The notes beneath the pieces are model-generated. The model was not told the DNA's origin, did not search any database, and worked only from the letters and a program-made list of their open reading frames with translations. From assembly GCA_027490095.1 (NCBI GenBank), contig JAIXYT010000042.1:1-50206 (forward strand): a stretch of 50,206 nt of DNA, given 5' to 3'. Within the stretch, counting starts at the first letter, position 1, and each line of letters begins with the position of its first letter. This DNA comes from Sphingomonadales bacterium. Its GTDB lineage: Bacteria > Pseudomonadota > Alphaproteobacteria > Sphingomonadales > Sphingomonadaceae. A program made the translations under genes and the position numbers. Of the stretch, positions 14,817 to 23,397 are shown in pieces.

Positions 14817-15806
14817 TCACTCGGTGAAGAACAGCTGCTCGCCGTCGTGCGATTCGATGAATTCGTAGGTCACCGTCCGTCGGATGGCTTCCTCAAGCGG
14901 AACAGGAGGCTTGAAGCCGGTGCCTTCGATCCGCGTGCTGTAGACCGAATTCAGGCAGAATTTCCGCACCCGGATGGCGCTGATCGGAAGCTTGCGCCCG
15001 GTAAGCTTCGCAACAAGGTCGAAGCCCAAGCCAATTGCGTAACCGACAGGATAGGGCAGCCGCAGCCAGCCGCGATACGGGCGTCCAAGCAGCCCATAGA
15101 CATTGGCCACCAGGCTGTTCATGTCGAAGTCCGGCTTGTCGATATAGTTGAAAACGCCGACTCCCTGCGGAGACTCCAGCCGACATTCGAGAAAGGCGGC
15201 GACGTTCTCGACATAAGCCAGCGACTTCCTGTTCCGGCCCGAGCCTATCATCAGGAACCGCCCCGAAGCGATCTGGCGCAGCAGGTTGTAGACATTGCCG
15301 CGATTCTGTTCGCCGAACACGACGGTCGGCCGCACGATCGTCAGCGATCGCTGCGGTGAGGCTGCCTGCCAGTCCCTGAAGGCCGCTTCGGCCGCAAACT
15401 TCGTCCGCCCATATTCGTTGAAAGGGGCAATCCTGCCATCCTCGCCCGTTCCCAGCTCGGCTGCCCCATAGACGGCGACCGTACTGGTGAAGATGATGCG
15501 GTCGCAGCCTTTTCGGGCGGCAACGGCACAGATGTGGCGGGCGCCGTTCACATTCACCTCTTCATACAGGCTGATCGGAGTCACATCATCCCGGTGCTCG
15601 GCGGCAAGATTGATGAGGACGGCACCTTCATCGACCGCTGCCTCAAGGGAGGCCTCGTCCCGCACGTCGGCAATGCGGGTGCGATCGGGGAAGCGCTGGC
15701 TCATGGCCTTGTCGATGATGGAGACATCGGTGAACCCGTTGGCGAGCAACCGCGCGACCAGGCGCGTTCCGATGAAACCGCTGCCTCCGATGACATTGAT
15801 CCGCAT
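14817..15806 (-). CDS. gnu: Gnu/Z3206-like undecaprenyl-PP-GlcNAc 4-epimerase
   Basis: A 329-residue extended SDR enzyme. GGSGFIG (7-13) binds NAD and Tyr132-x3-Lys136 (EYGRTK) is the catalytic pair, with TSTVAVYG before it. The sequence follows E. coli O157 Z3206/Gnu along its length, from memory: LAAEHRDDVTP, RSLTIVRPTVVFGE, NRGNVYNLL, NYIDKPDFDMN and IRVRKFCLN, ending with YEFIES. Gnu converts GlcNAc-P-P-undecaprenol to GalNAc-P-P-undecaprenol on the cytoplasmic face. That pairs logically with the WecA-type priming transferase at 5432-6457. The ATG at 15806 is chosen because it places the Rossmann motif at the N terminus. It is the last gene of the minus-strand glycosylation group. The main alternative is a nucleotide-sugar 4-epimerase. 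Confidence 0.8.
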   Translation of the reverse strand: MRINVIGGSGFIGTRLVARLLANGFTDVSIIDKAMSQRFPDRTRIADVRDEASLEAAVDEGAVLINLAAEHRDDVTPISLYEEVNVNGARHICAVAARKGCDRIIFTSTVAVYGAAELGTGEDGRIAPFNEYGRTKFAAEAAFRDWQAASPQRSLTIVRPTVVFGEQNRGNVYNLLRQIASGRFLMIGSGRNRKSLAYVENVAAFLECRLESPQGVGVFNYIDKPDFDMNSLVANVYGLLGRPYRGWLRLPYPVGYAIGLGFDLVAKLTGRKLPISAIRVRKFCLNSVYSTRIEGTGFKPPVPLEEAIRRTVTYEFIESHDGEQLFFTE

Positions 15807-15870
15807 GGGTAAAGGCCTCAAAATGATGGGCAGATGCCGGACAGCGACGCGCCATCCGGTTTCCCTTGTC

Positions 15871-16680
15871 TCAAGATACCGGCTCGTCTTCGCGCACATG
15901 CGCCCGATAGGCGGCGATCGTCGCCGGTTTCAGCTTTGCAGGAACCGTCTGGCCAACCTTGTACAGAAGCTTAAGGCCTACATAGAACTTCGACCGGATG
16001 GAGCCGATCCGGGTTGCAATGGCGCGTTCGACTTCACGGTTCGTGCGCAGGATCGTCGAGGACGAGCTGTTGGAAATCCCGCCGGCGCACATCAGGGTCG
16101 AAACGGCATCGACGACATGGCCGTCATGCGCCGCCTCAAGCTCGTGCATGTAGAGCTGGTCCGCGAAGTTGCGCTGATGGATGTCGAACCGGATCGTGCG
16201 TGCAACCTCGGTCCGGATGAAGGTGGAGAAGTGGGGCAAATGGAAGCCGTTGGTGCGCAGCAGACGCGACTCCGACGGTCGATACACGCGCAGCACCGCC
16301 CCGTCGGCATCGTTGAAGAACAGGGTCGTGAAGGCAACGAACGCGGTGGACCCGGGCGCTTCGGCCAGGTGGTGGGCCGAAAAGGTGGACGCGAGAAGAT
16401 CGTCCGAGCCGATCCAGCCGATCCAGGGCGCGGTCGCGAGATCGAGCCCCGTGTTCAGGGCGTCGTAGATGCCCTTGTCGGGCGCAATCCGGTGCACGTC
16501 TTGGCCGCGCAGTTCCGCCGCAACCGCCGCCTGGAGGTTCGTGTCGCGCCCTCCGTCGAGCAGGATGACGCGGAAGCGATCCGCCTCGGGGTGGTGGGTG
16601 ATCGACCGGATGGCCCGGATGATCCGCGGATCCTGGAACTGCGGGATCAGGAAGTCGACGAGTGGCTTGTCAGCGGTCAT
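15871..16680 (-). CDS. Glycosyltransferase family 2
   Basis: A 269-residue GT-A type transferase. The N terminus begins PLVDFLIPQFQDPRIIRAI, and the nucleotide-sugar site is marked by APDKGIYDALNTGLDLA and WIGWIGSDD, the latter holding the DxD-like metal motif. The short C-terminal half includes GGISNSSSS and ends in a basic amphipathic tail. It would add one sugar to the lipid-linked repeat unit at the cytoplasmic membrane; donor and acceptor are unknown. PDKGIYDALN is typical of GT2 enzymes of O-antigen and capsule loci. It lies between the gnu-like gene (64-base gap) and the GME-like gene (61-base gap). Confidence 0.88.
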   Translation of the reverse strand: MTADKPLVDFLIPQFQDPRIIRAIRSITHHPEADRFRVILLDGGRDTNLQAAVAAELRGQDVHRIAPDKGIYDALNTGLDLATAPWIGWIGSDDLLASTFSAHHLAEAPGSTAFVAFTTLFFNDADGAVLRVYRPSESRLLRTNGFHLPHFSTFIRTEVARTIRFDIHQRNFADQLYMHELEAAHDGHVVDAVSTLMCAGGISNSSSSTILRTNREVERAIATRIGSIRSKFYVGLKLLYKVGQTVPAKLKPATIAAYRAHVREDEPVS

Positions 16681-16741
16681 TCAATGCCTTTTTCATTGCG
16701 GTCCGGGGCCGCTGCACAGCAAGCTTGAACGCTATGCGCGC

Positions 16742-17734
16742 TCAGCGATTGGCCTGCCAGTCGTCGATCACATGGTCGATCAGCTCGTGCAGGCCCTGCC
16801 GGAACTCGACCCGGGGCTCCCAGCCGAGCTCGGCTTTCGCGCGGGATGCATCGGCGTAGCGGCCGATGTCGCCGGTGGGCTTGGTGGGATCGAAGACGAC
16901 CCGGTCGATGCCGATCCGCGGGTGCTGGCGGATGAGGTCTGCAACTTCGGCGATCGTGGTGCAGCGATCGGGGCCGATCATGAAATTGTCGTGCGCGCCG
17001 GCATAGCCCAGCGCCGCGCGGACGGCGGCCACCACGTCGTTCACGTGCAGGAAGGCCCTGCCCTGCTTGCCGTCGCCCCACACCGACAGGCTGCGGTCCT
17101 GGCTGGTGATCGCCTTCATGATGAGCGCGGGGATCACTTGGGCCGTGTTGTCGCGATAGACGCAGGGCCAGCCATAGACATTGTGCAGATCGAGCACGGT
17201 CAGCCGGGTGCGCTTGCCCTTGACCGCCAGGCGGAATTCGATGTCGCCCATCAGCTTGGACCAGCCGTAGCCGGATTCGGGATCGGCCGGGAACTTCACC
17301 TCTTCCGACAGGACGGAGCCTTCGGTCGAGCGCTGGAGGCCCTGCGGATAGCTGCAGGCCGTGCCGAGGTAGATGAGCTGCCGGGGCTGCTGGAAGTGCA
17401 CGATCCGGGCGATCTCGGTGTTGATCAGCAGGTTCTTCTGGAAGATCGTCCATTCATTGGCGAACACGAATCCGATGCCGGCCACGATGTCGGCGGTGTG
17501 GACGATGGTGTCGTCGGCGCCCACGTCGAACGACCAGTTGCGGTCTGCCGCGATGTCGGCGTGGCGGTATTCGAAGTTCGGGTTCGCCTTCAGCGCATCG
17601 AGGTTGCGGCTGGTGCCGCGCCACAGGTTGTCGATGCCGACCACCATGTGGCCGTCGGCCAGAAGCGCCGCCGCGACGCTGGAGCCGATCATGCCGGCCG
17701 CGCCGGTCACGAAAATGCGGGAAGCCTTGCTCAC
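16742..17734 (-). CDS. GDP-mannose 3,5-epimerase-like SDR enzyme
   Basis: A 330-residue extended SDR protein. VTGAAGMIGSSV is the NAD motif, GTACSYPQGLQ contains the catalytic Ser/Thr region with a Cys in the place expected for GDP-mannose 3,5-epimerase, and Tyr-Gly-Trp-Ser-Lys (SGYGWSKL) gives the YxxxK pair. DIVAGIGFVF and LHNVYGWPCVY also resemble GME. GME makes GDP-L-galactose (or GDP-L-gulose) from GDP-mannose, which the locus can supply through ManC. The start is GTG at 17734, in a 4-base GTGA overlap with the upstream FkbM gene. The alternative is a general NDP-sugar epimerase/dehydratase of the same superfamily. Confidence 0.75.
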   Translation of the reverse strand: MSKASRIFVTGAAGMIGSSVAAALLADGHMVVGIDNLWRGTSRNLDALKANPNFEYRHADIAADRNWSFDVGADDTIVHTADIVAGIGFVFANEWTIFQKNLLINTEIARIVHFQQPRQLIYLGTACSYPQGLQRSTEGSVLSEEVKFPADPESGYGWSKLMGDIEFRLAVKGKRTRLTVLDLHNVYGWPCVYRDNTAQVIPALIMKAITSQDRSLSVWGDGKQGRAFLHVNDVVAAVRAALGYAGAHDNFMIGPDRCTTIAEVADLIRQHPRIGIDRVVFDPTKPTGDIGRYADASRAKAELGWEPRVEFRQGLHELIDHVIDDWQANR

Positions 17735-18543
17735 GCCAGTTTGATCCTTGTCTCGCTGTGCTGGAAAACGAAGTTGTTGATATAGCGGTTCCGGGCCGGG
17801 TCGTGGCCGGGGCGCAGCCGCTCGGCCAGGTCCTCGGCCGTCTGGAGGGCGGCGATATCGTGATCGGTCAGCTGGTGGTAGCGCCCGTCACGCCAGAAGT
17901 GGGTGCGATAACCCAATCCCTCCAGAAGGCCAAACACCTCGCCATGACGCGGGTTGTGGCGGGCCTCGATCTCGGCGATCACCAGCGGGCGATGCCGCCC
18001 GAGCGTTTCGCGCGCGCCCTCGAACACGGCATTCTCGAACCCCTCGACATCCACCTTCAGCACGTCAACCCGCGCGTCGGTCCCGATGCGCGCGGGCACG
18101 TCGGCGTCGAGCGTGACGACGGGGACGCGCGTGACCGACGTTCCGGGCGTGGCGATGACCGGATTGTCGGGGCTGAGCGTCGCCATGTGGCGGGCGTCGG
18201 TGTCGGAGCCCGGCGTGAACATGTCGAGTTCGCCCGGCTGAGAGCCGACAGCTGCGCGCACCAGGCTGATCGCCCCACCCTTGATCGCGCTCTCCAGATA
18301 GTCGCCATGCACCTGCCCGGGCTCGTAGCAGAGCACCTGTCGCGCCTTGCGCCCGAGCACCCAGGCATAGCCGCCGAGCGCTGCGCCGACGTCGATCGCA
18401 CAATCGATCGCGCCCGCCGGCAGGGCATCCAGCGCCTTCAGCTCGGCTTCGGGAAAGTGGATGCGGGACCAGACATGGCGGCGGAACATCGCGTCAAGCG
18501 CCGGATTGCGCCCCAGCAGCTCGCGGACCATCACGCGGATCAT
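17731..18543 (-). CDS. FkbM-family methyltransferase
   Basis: A 270-residue SAM-dependent methyltransferase of the FkbM type. The SAM-binding motif I is AIDVGAALGGYAWVLG, followed by the acidic loop VLCYEPGQVHGDYLES, and the family block VDVLKVDVEGFENAVFEGA with VIAEIEARH. FkbM enzymes O-methylate sugars or polyketides; here a hydroxyl of the polysaccharide repeat is the likely target. ATG at 18543 overlaps the TGA of the upstream glycosyltransferase (ATGA), and its own stop overlaps the next start, so three genes are translationally coupled. Confidence 0.87.
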   Translation of the reverse strand: MIRVMVRELLGRNPALDAMFRRHVWSRIHFPEAELKALDALPAGAIDCAIDVGAALGGYAWVLGRKARQVLCYEPGQVHGDYLESAIKGGAISLVRAAVGSQPGELDMFTPGSDTDARHMATLSPDNPVIATPGTSVTRVPVVTLDADVPARIGTDARVDVLKVDVEGFENAVFEGARETLGRHRPLVIAEIEARHNPRHGEVFGLLEGLGYRTHFWRDGRYHQLTDHDIAALQTAEDLAERLRPGHDPARNRYINNFVFQHSETRIKLA

Positions 18544-19721
18544 GCCGCCTCTCCCATGGCGCCGTTTTCCACTGCGCCGTTCACCGGTCCTGCAAACTCG
18601 GCCAGCATCGCATCGAATGCACGAACGGTCGCAGCCGGGCCGAAGCTGGAGTTTGCGAGCTGCCCGCGACGGCCGGCCGCGCCTGCCCGCACGCGTGCGA
18701 CAAAGGCCCGGTCGCGCAGGATGGCCTGAAGCTCGGCTTCCGTGTCGAACAGGGTCACGCTGTCAGGCCCGAACTCTTCGGCCAGGGCCTGAAAGCAGGG
18801 CCGCCGCGTCGCCAGAACATGAACGCCCGTGGCGACGGCATCGAGCGCGGCTGCGGACATGGTGACGACATAGCCCTGCTGGTAGGGAAAGACCGCCAGC
18901 GCGGACGCCGCGACTTCTTCCAGGAAACCCAGGCCGGGCGCAAAGGGCCGCGTGGTGCCGTCGGGCACGGACTCGATCTGTCCGCCGCCGACGCATTCGA
19001 AGGCGAGCGGTTCGTCCGCAAGCGCCGCGGCCGCCCGTGCGAACACTTCGAACCCCTTGAACCGGGTCTTGTAGCCGATGAACGAAACCCGGGGTGGTCC
19101 CTCGGGCGCTGGCGCGTCCGCCATGGTCGGAGAGACGGGGAAGTTCAGCAGCCTGACATTGCCCGGCGGAAAGGTGGCGGGAAACGAGGTCTCGAGCTCC
19201 TTGCGCACGAACGGCGCGATGACCGCGATCCCGAGCCGGCTGGACGGGCGGCGCGCCCTGAACCAGCGATAGGCCCAGAAGCCCCAGGTCTTGGGAGAGC
19301 GAAGGCCCGGATCGAACAGCGCCTCAAGCTCGGAATGCAGGACCACGACCACGCGCCGGTCTGCAATGAGGGCCTGCCCGAGTTCAAGAAGGAAGAGTGC
19401 GGGCGCAGTCAGGCAGGTGATGAGCAGGATGTCGTCCGGTCCCATCGTGGCAAGTGCCGCACGGATGGCGCCGAGCTCCTGGAAGCCCTTGGCGACCCAG
19501 CGGCGCTCTTCCGGGTCGATGACGGCGATCGGCTCGAGCGGGACCCGGGCGCGCACGTCGTCGGACAGTGCGGCATGGCTGCTGGGGTCGGCCCGGTAGA
19601 CCAGTTTCAGCCCGCGCTGCGGCAGGTCCAGTTTCAGGAGTGCAAGCAGATAACCCTCCAGCAGCGTGATGTGCTGTGGTCCGATCTTGCTGGGCTCCAT
19701 CACGATGAACCGGGCACTCAA
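18540..19721 (-). CDS. Glycosyltransferase, GT-B fold (GT4-like)
   Basis: A 393-residue protein resembling GT-B glycosyltransferases. The N-terminal half has alternating strands and helices with VVVVLHSELEALF. The C-terminal donor half shows PPRVSFIGYKTRFKGFEVFARAA, VGGGQIESVPDG and, late, LAVFPYQQGYVVTMSAAALDAVATGVHVLAT, which stands where the GT4 E-x7-E region usually lies although the glutamates are missing. Donor and acceptor are unknown. The start is TTG at 19721, supported by AAGGA seven bases upstream; GTG (19703) and ATG (19700) are alternatives. It heads the minus-strand group and is divergent from the GMD-like gene. Confidence 0.78.
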   Translation of the reverse strand: MSARFIVMEPSKIGPQHITLLEGYLLALLKLDLPQRGLKLVYRADPSSHAALSDDVRARVPLEPIAVIDPEERRWVAKGFQELGAIRAALATMGPDDILLITCLTAPALFLLELGQALIADRRVVVVLHSELEALFDPGLRSPKTWGFWAYRWFRARRPSSRLGIAVIAPFVRKELETSFPATFPPGNVRLLNFPVSPTMADAPAPEGPPRVSFIGYKTRFKGFEVFARAAAALADEPLAFECVGGGQIESVPDGTTRPFAPGLGFLEEVAASALAVFPYQQGYVVTMSAAALDAVATGVHVLATRRPCFQALAEEFGPDSVTLFDTEAELQAILRDRAFVARVRAGAAGRRGQLANSSFGPAATVRAFDAMLAEFAGPVNGAVENGAMGEAA

Positions 19722-19933
19722 ATGGCTATCCTTCTGGAGAGAATGCGGAATTTTTCAAGGGGACCAGGCCGGAGGCCGCGCGGCCGCTGCTCTACGATAA
19801 CTTCCGGCGATTGGGCAAGTGCAGCGCGCCAATCCGGCACGCTGCGTTGACGCGCCGAAGGTGGCGTGCCAACGGGCCGTGCCATCGGCGAGTCCGACGG
19901 ACGGGACCGCCCTCGAGGACCCAGCGCACATCG

Positions 19934-20887
19934 ATGCCGACAGCACTGATCATTGGCATATCCGGGCAGGACGGGGGGCTTCTCGCCCAGCTTCTGCTGC
20001 GCAAGGGCTACACCGTGTGGGGCACTTCGCGGGACGTGGAAGGCCGAACCTTCGCCAATCTGGAGACCCTGGGGATTGCCGGGCGGGTTCGGCTTCGCTC
20101 GATGAACGCCCTCGAGCTCTCGTCGATCCTGAATGTGCTTGCCGATGTGAACCCCGACGAGATCTACAATCTGGGCGGCCAGTCGTCGGTCGGGCTGAGT
20201 TTCGACCAGCCGGCGGAAACCCTGTCCAGCATCGTGATCGGCACACAGAACATCCTGGAATCGCTTCGCACGACCCGCTCGCGCGCGCGCTTCTATTCCG
20301 CCGGCTCGTCCGAGTGCTTTGGCGAGACCGGAGCGCTGCCCGCGACCGAAACCACGGCTTTCAGGCCCATCTCGCCCTATGCCGTCGCGAAGGCCTGCGC
20401 CTTCTGGCAGGTTGCCTCGTACCGCGATGCCTATGGCATCCACGCCGTCACGGGCCTGCTGTTCAACCATGAAAGCCGGTTTCGCCCGCCCCGCTTCGTG
20501 ACGTCGAAAATCATCCGCACGGCCAAGCGCATCGCCGCCGGATCCGACGAGAAGCTGGTGCTGGGCAACATCGACATCATCCGCGACTGGGGTCACGCAG
20601 CCGACTATGTGGATGCGATGTGGCGCCTGATGCAGACGGAGCGCCCGCGCGATGCCGTCATTGCCTCGGGCACGTCGATCAGCCTCAGGCGCTTCGCCGA
20701 AGCGGCCTTCGAGGCTTGCGGGCTGGATCTGGGCGACCATCTGCGCATCGACCCGGCCCTGTTCCGGCCCAACGAGATCCGCGAGAGCCGGGCCGATCCG
20801 TCGGCGGCGCGGACGGAGCTTGGCTGGTCGGCCAGTCTGTCGGGGCCGGCGCTGGTGCAGCGCCTGGTCGAAGAAACGCCCTTATGA
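19934..20887 (+). CDS. GDP-mannose 4,6-dehydratase-like SDR enzyme
   Basis: A 317-residue SDR enzyme related to Gmd: GISGQDGGLLAQLLLRKGY at the N terminus, NLGGQSSVGLSFDQP, SSECFGE and PYAVAKA with the YxxxK pair, then LLFNHESRFRPPRFVTSKI. It differs from the bona fide Gmd at 31705: the RRSSSFN segment that contacts NADP/subunits is replaced by SRDVEGRTF, and [10 protein letters not shown] by HESRFRPPRF, and it is about 35 residues shorter. It therefore probably acts on GDP-mannose or another NDP-hexose but may have another outcome or specificity. The ATG at 19934 puts the Rossmann strand at the N terminus; no good ribosome-binding site is visible. The wzx gene follows 28 bases downstream. 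Confidence 0.8.
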   Translation: MPTALIIGISGQDGGLLAQLLLRKGYTVWGTSRDVEGRTFANLETLGIAGRVRLRSMNALELSSILNVLADVNPDEIYNLGGQSSVGLSFDQPAETLSSIVIGTQNILESLRTTRSRARFYSAGSSECFGETGALPATETTAFRPISPYAVAKACAFWQVASYRDAYGIHAVTGLLFNHESRFRPPRFVTSKIIRTAKRIAAGSDEKLVLGNIDIIRDWGHAADYVDAMWRLMQTERPRDAVIASGTSISLRRFAEAAFEACGLDLGDHLRIDPALFRPNEIRESRADPSAARTELGWSASLSGPALVQRLVEETPL

Positions 20888-20915
20888 GACCTCGCGGCAC
20901 AGGCGGCCGCCCCGG

Positions 20916-22457
20916 ATGACCCCTGGCCCGCAGGCAACGCCGGCCGCAAAGCCCAGCGTTTCGTGGAACATGGTCGCGAACATCGGCGGACAGGCCTGGG
21001 TGACACTGCTGATGGTCGCGTTCGTGCCCGTCTTCATCCGGCACCTCGGCATGGAGTCCTACGGGCTCATCGGTCTGTTCATGACCCTGCAGGTCGTGAT
21101 GACCATCTTCGACGCGGGCATGAGCCCGACGCTCAACCGCGAGATGGCACGGTTCACGTCGGGCGCAATCGGACCGGAAGACGCGCGCGACCTTCTGAGG
21201 TCGGTCGAGACGCTCGCCATCGGCCTTGCCGTCGTGCTCAGCCTGCTTGCGGCTGCCTTCGCGGGGCCGGCCAGCGTCTCCTGGCTCAACATCGCCACGC
21301 TGGACCCTGCCACGGTCCGCACGGCCCTCGTCCTGATGGGAATGGTGCTGTCGGTGCGCTTCATCGAGGCGATCTATCGCGGCGCCATCCTGGGCCTGCA
21401 GCTGCAGGTCTGGTTCAATTCGGCCAATGCCCTGCTGAACACGATCCGGCACGGTGGCGCGGCCCTTGTCGTCGCCTTTGTGGCACCGGACATCATCGCA
21501 TTCTTCGCCTGGTACCTGCTCACCTCGGTCGTCATCGCACTGGTGTTCCGCTGGCGTCTGAACCGGGCGTTGCAGGGCGGGGCCCGGCCCGGCCGCTTTT
21601 CCGTCGAGGCGCTGAAGCCCATCTACCGCTTTGCCCTGGGAATGCTGGGGATCAATCTGCTCACCATCCTCCTCACGCAGGTGGACAAGCTGCTTCTGGC
21701 CCGGCTTCTGCCGCTGGCCGAGTTCGGGACCTACATGCTGGCATTCTCGGCCGCTTCCGTGCTGGGGGTCATGGCGGCAGCGATCACCCAGGCCTTCCTG
21801 CCGGTGATGGTGGAACATATCAGCCGGGGCGACGCGCCGGGGCTTGCCCGGAACCACCATCTTGCGAGCCAGCTGGTGGGGGCCATGGTGATCCCGGCAG
21901 GACTGACCCTCATCCTCTGGCCTGAGGATGTGCTGATGCTCTGGTCGGGGGATCCGGCGCTCGCGGCGCAAGCCGCCCGCCTGCTCAGCCTGCTTGCCGC
22001 AGGCATGCTGCTGAATGCGATGATGATGCAGCCCTATTTCGCCATGGTCGCCCATGGCTGGACCCGCCTTGCGATGCTGAGCAATCTGGTCGCCGTGCTG
22101 GTGCTGCTGCCGGCGATCCTTCTCGCCGTGCCCCGGGCGGGCTCCGAGGCCGCCGCACTCATCTGGATGGGCCTGAATGCCGGTTACATCCTGATCCAGA
22201 TTCCGCTGATGCATCGCCGCATCCTGCCCGGCGAAATGGGCGCCTGGTACCTGCGCGATCTTGCCCTGCCCCTGGCGGCCGCAACGGGCGCCGGCCTGCT
22301 GCTGGCCGAGCTGCGTCCGATGCTCGACATCCCGCGCCCCTTGCTCTTGCTGTCGCTCGGGACATCGTGGGCCGTGATGCTGGTGGCCCTGTCCGCAGTA
22401 TCGGGGCAGATCCGCGCGCGCTACGGCCCGAAACGCTCAGGCCGGATGCCGACATGA
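20916..22457 (+). CDS. Wzx-type oligosaccharide flippase
   Basis: A 513-residue polytopic protein with 12-14 hydrophobic segments of the MOP/PST superfamily. NMVANIGGQAWVTLLMVAF opens the first helix, then FIRHLGMESYGLIGLF, a conserved loop in Wzx-like flippases, DAGMSPTLNREMAR, and in the second half LTQVDKLLLARLLPLAEFG. It would flip the undecaprenyl-linked repeat unit across the inner membrane for Wzy polymerisation. The end of the frame, GPKRSGRMPT, is a normal basic tail. It sits between the GMD-like gene and a 164-base gap before rfbF. Confidence 0.9.
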   Translation: MTPGPQATPAAKPSVSWNMVANIGGQAWVTLLMVAFVPVFIRHLGMESYGLIGLFMTLQVVMTIFDAGMSPTLNREMARFTSGAIGPEDARDLLRSVETLAIGLAVVLSLLAAAFAGPASVSWLNIATLDPATVRTALVLMGMVLSVRFIEAIYRGAILGLQLQVWFNSANALLNTIRHGGAALVVAFVAPDIIAFFAWYLLTSVVIALVFRWRLNRALQGGARPGRFSVEALKPIYRFALGMLGINLLTILLTQVDKLLLARLLPLAEFGTYMLAFSAASVLGVMAAAITQAFLPVMVEHISRGDAPGLARNHHLASQLVGAMVIPAGLTLILWPEDVLMLWSGDPALAAQAARLLSLLAAGMLLNAMMMQPYFAMVAHGWTRLAMLSNLVAVLVLLPAILLAVPRAGSEAAALIWMGLNAGYILIQIPLMHRRILPGEMGAWYLRDLALPLAAATGAGLLLAELRPMLDIPRPLLLLSLGTSWAVMLVALSAVSGQIRARYGPKRSGRMPT

Positions 22458-22621
22458 TCAACCGGGCGACGACTGACCGACACCGGGCCGATACCTCGCC
22501 GAAGACGCGCCGACACCGGGTCGGCGGCCCCTTCCGCCTGCCGGACGTTGCTGCTATCAGCCGACGCCGTTCCGGTGCCGATCGGCAAGCCATCTGCCAT
22601 CTAGAAATGATATAGGTCGAA
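22458..22621. other. Leader region before the CDP-sugar operon
   Basis: Non-coding. The last 40 bases turn abruptly AT-rich (CTAGAAATGATATAGG), ending in AGG six bases before the rfbF start, so a promoter and ribosome-binding site for the rfbF operon probably lie here. I cannot fix a -35/-10 pair with confidence. Confidence 0.4.
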
Positions 22622-23395
22622 ATGAAAGCTGTCTTGCTGGCGGGAGGCCTTGGCACCCGAATTTCCGAAGAAACGCACCTGAAACCGAAGCCCATGATCG
22701 AAGTGGGTGGCAGGCCGATTCTTTGGCATATCATGAAGATATACAGCCATCATGGAATCAATGACTTTGTGATCTGCTGCGGTTATCGAGGCTATGTCAT
22801 CAAGGAGTATTTCCAGAATTACTTCCTCCACATGTCGGATGTGACGTTCGACATGACACGCAACTCGATGGAAGTGCACCAGCGCAAGGCAGAGCCCTGG
22901 CGGGTCACGCTGGTCGATACCGGCGAACAGACGATGACCGGCGGTCGCCTGAAGCGGGTTGCCGATCATCTGCAGGGCGAAGAGGCTTTTTGCTTCACCT
23001 ATGGCGACGGCGTCTCCGACATCGACATCACTGCGCAGATCGCGTTTCACAAGGCGCATGGACGCTGGGCGACCGTGACCGCGGTCCAGCCGCCGGGCCG
23101 CTATGGCGCGCTCCAGATCGACAACGGCCGCGTCGACGGTTTTGTCGAAAAGCCGTTGGGCGATGGCGGATATGTGAACGGCGGGTTCTTCGTGCTCTCG
23201 CCGCGCTGCATCGAGATGATCGACGGGGACGCAACAAGCTGGGAATCCGAACCGATCGCCCGCATTGCGGCGATGGGCGAGCTGCAGGCCTTCGAGCACC
23301 GCGGCTTCTGGCAGCCGATGGACACCCTGCGGGACAAGACCCACCTCGAAGAGCTCTGGTCGTCCGGCAAGGCGCCCTGGAAGGTCTGGCCCTGA
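22622..23395 (+). CDS. rfbF: Glucose-1-phosphate cytidylyltransferase
   Basis: A 257-residue nucleotidyltransferase making CDP-glucose from CTP and glucose-1-phosphate. The start KAVLLAGGLGTRISEET is the nucleotide loop; HLKPKPMIEVGG, FCFTYGDGVSD (metal-binding Asp), PPGRYGAL, FVEKPLGDG and YVNGGFF follow exactly as in RfbF. The full length fits the family. The first half is much lower in GC (about 47% by hand over 22681-22860) than the second half (75% over 23041-23100) and the neighbours, hinting at recent acquisition or recombination. It begins the CDP-sugar operon and is followed 2 bases later by rfbG. Confidence 0.96.
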   Translation: MKAVLLAGGLGTRISEETHLKPKPMIEVGGRPILWHIMKIYSHHGINDFVICCGYRGYVIKEYFQNYFLHMSDVTFDMTRNSMEVHQRKAEPWRVTLVDTGEQTMTGGRLKRVADHLQGEEAFCFTYGDGVSDIDITAQIAFHKAHGRWATVTAVQPPGRYGALQIDNGRVDGFVEKPLGDGGYVNGGFFVLSPRCIEMIDGDATSWESEPIARIAAMGELQAFEHRGFWQPMDTLRDKTHLEELWSSGKAPWKVWP

Positions 23396-23397
23396 CA

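Noticed and set aside
20685-22214. A 509-codon minus-strand open frame over wzx
   Set aside because: His/Gln/Gly/Asp-rich composition typical of antisense to a hydrophobic gene; wzx on the plus strand is clear.
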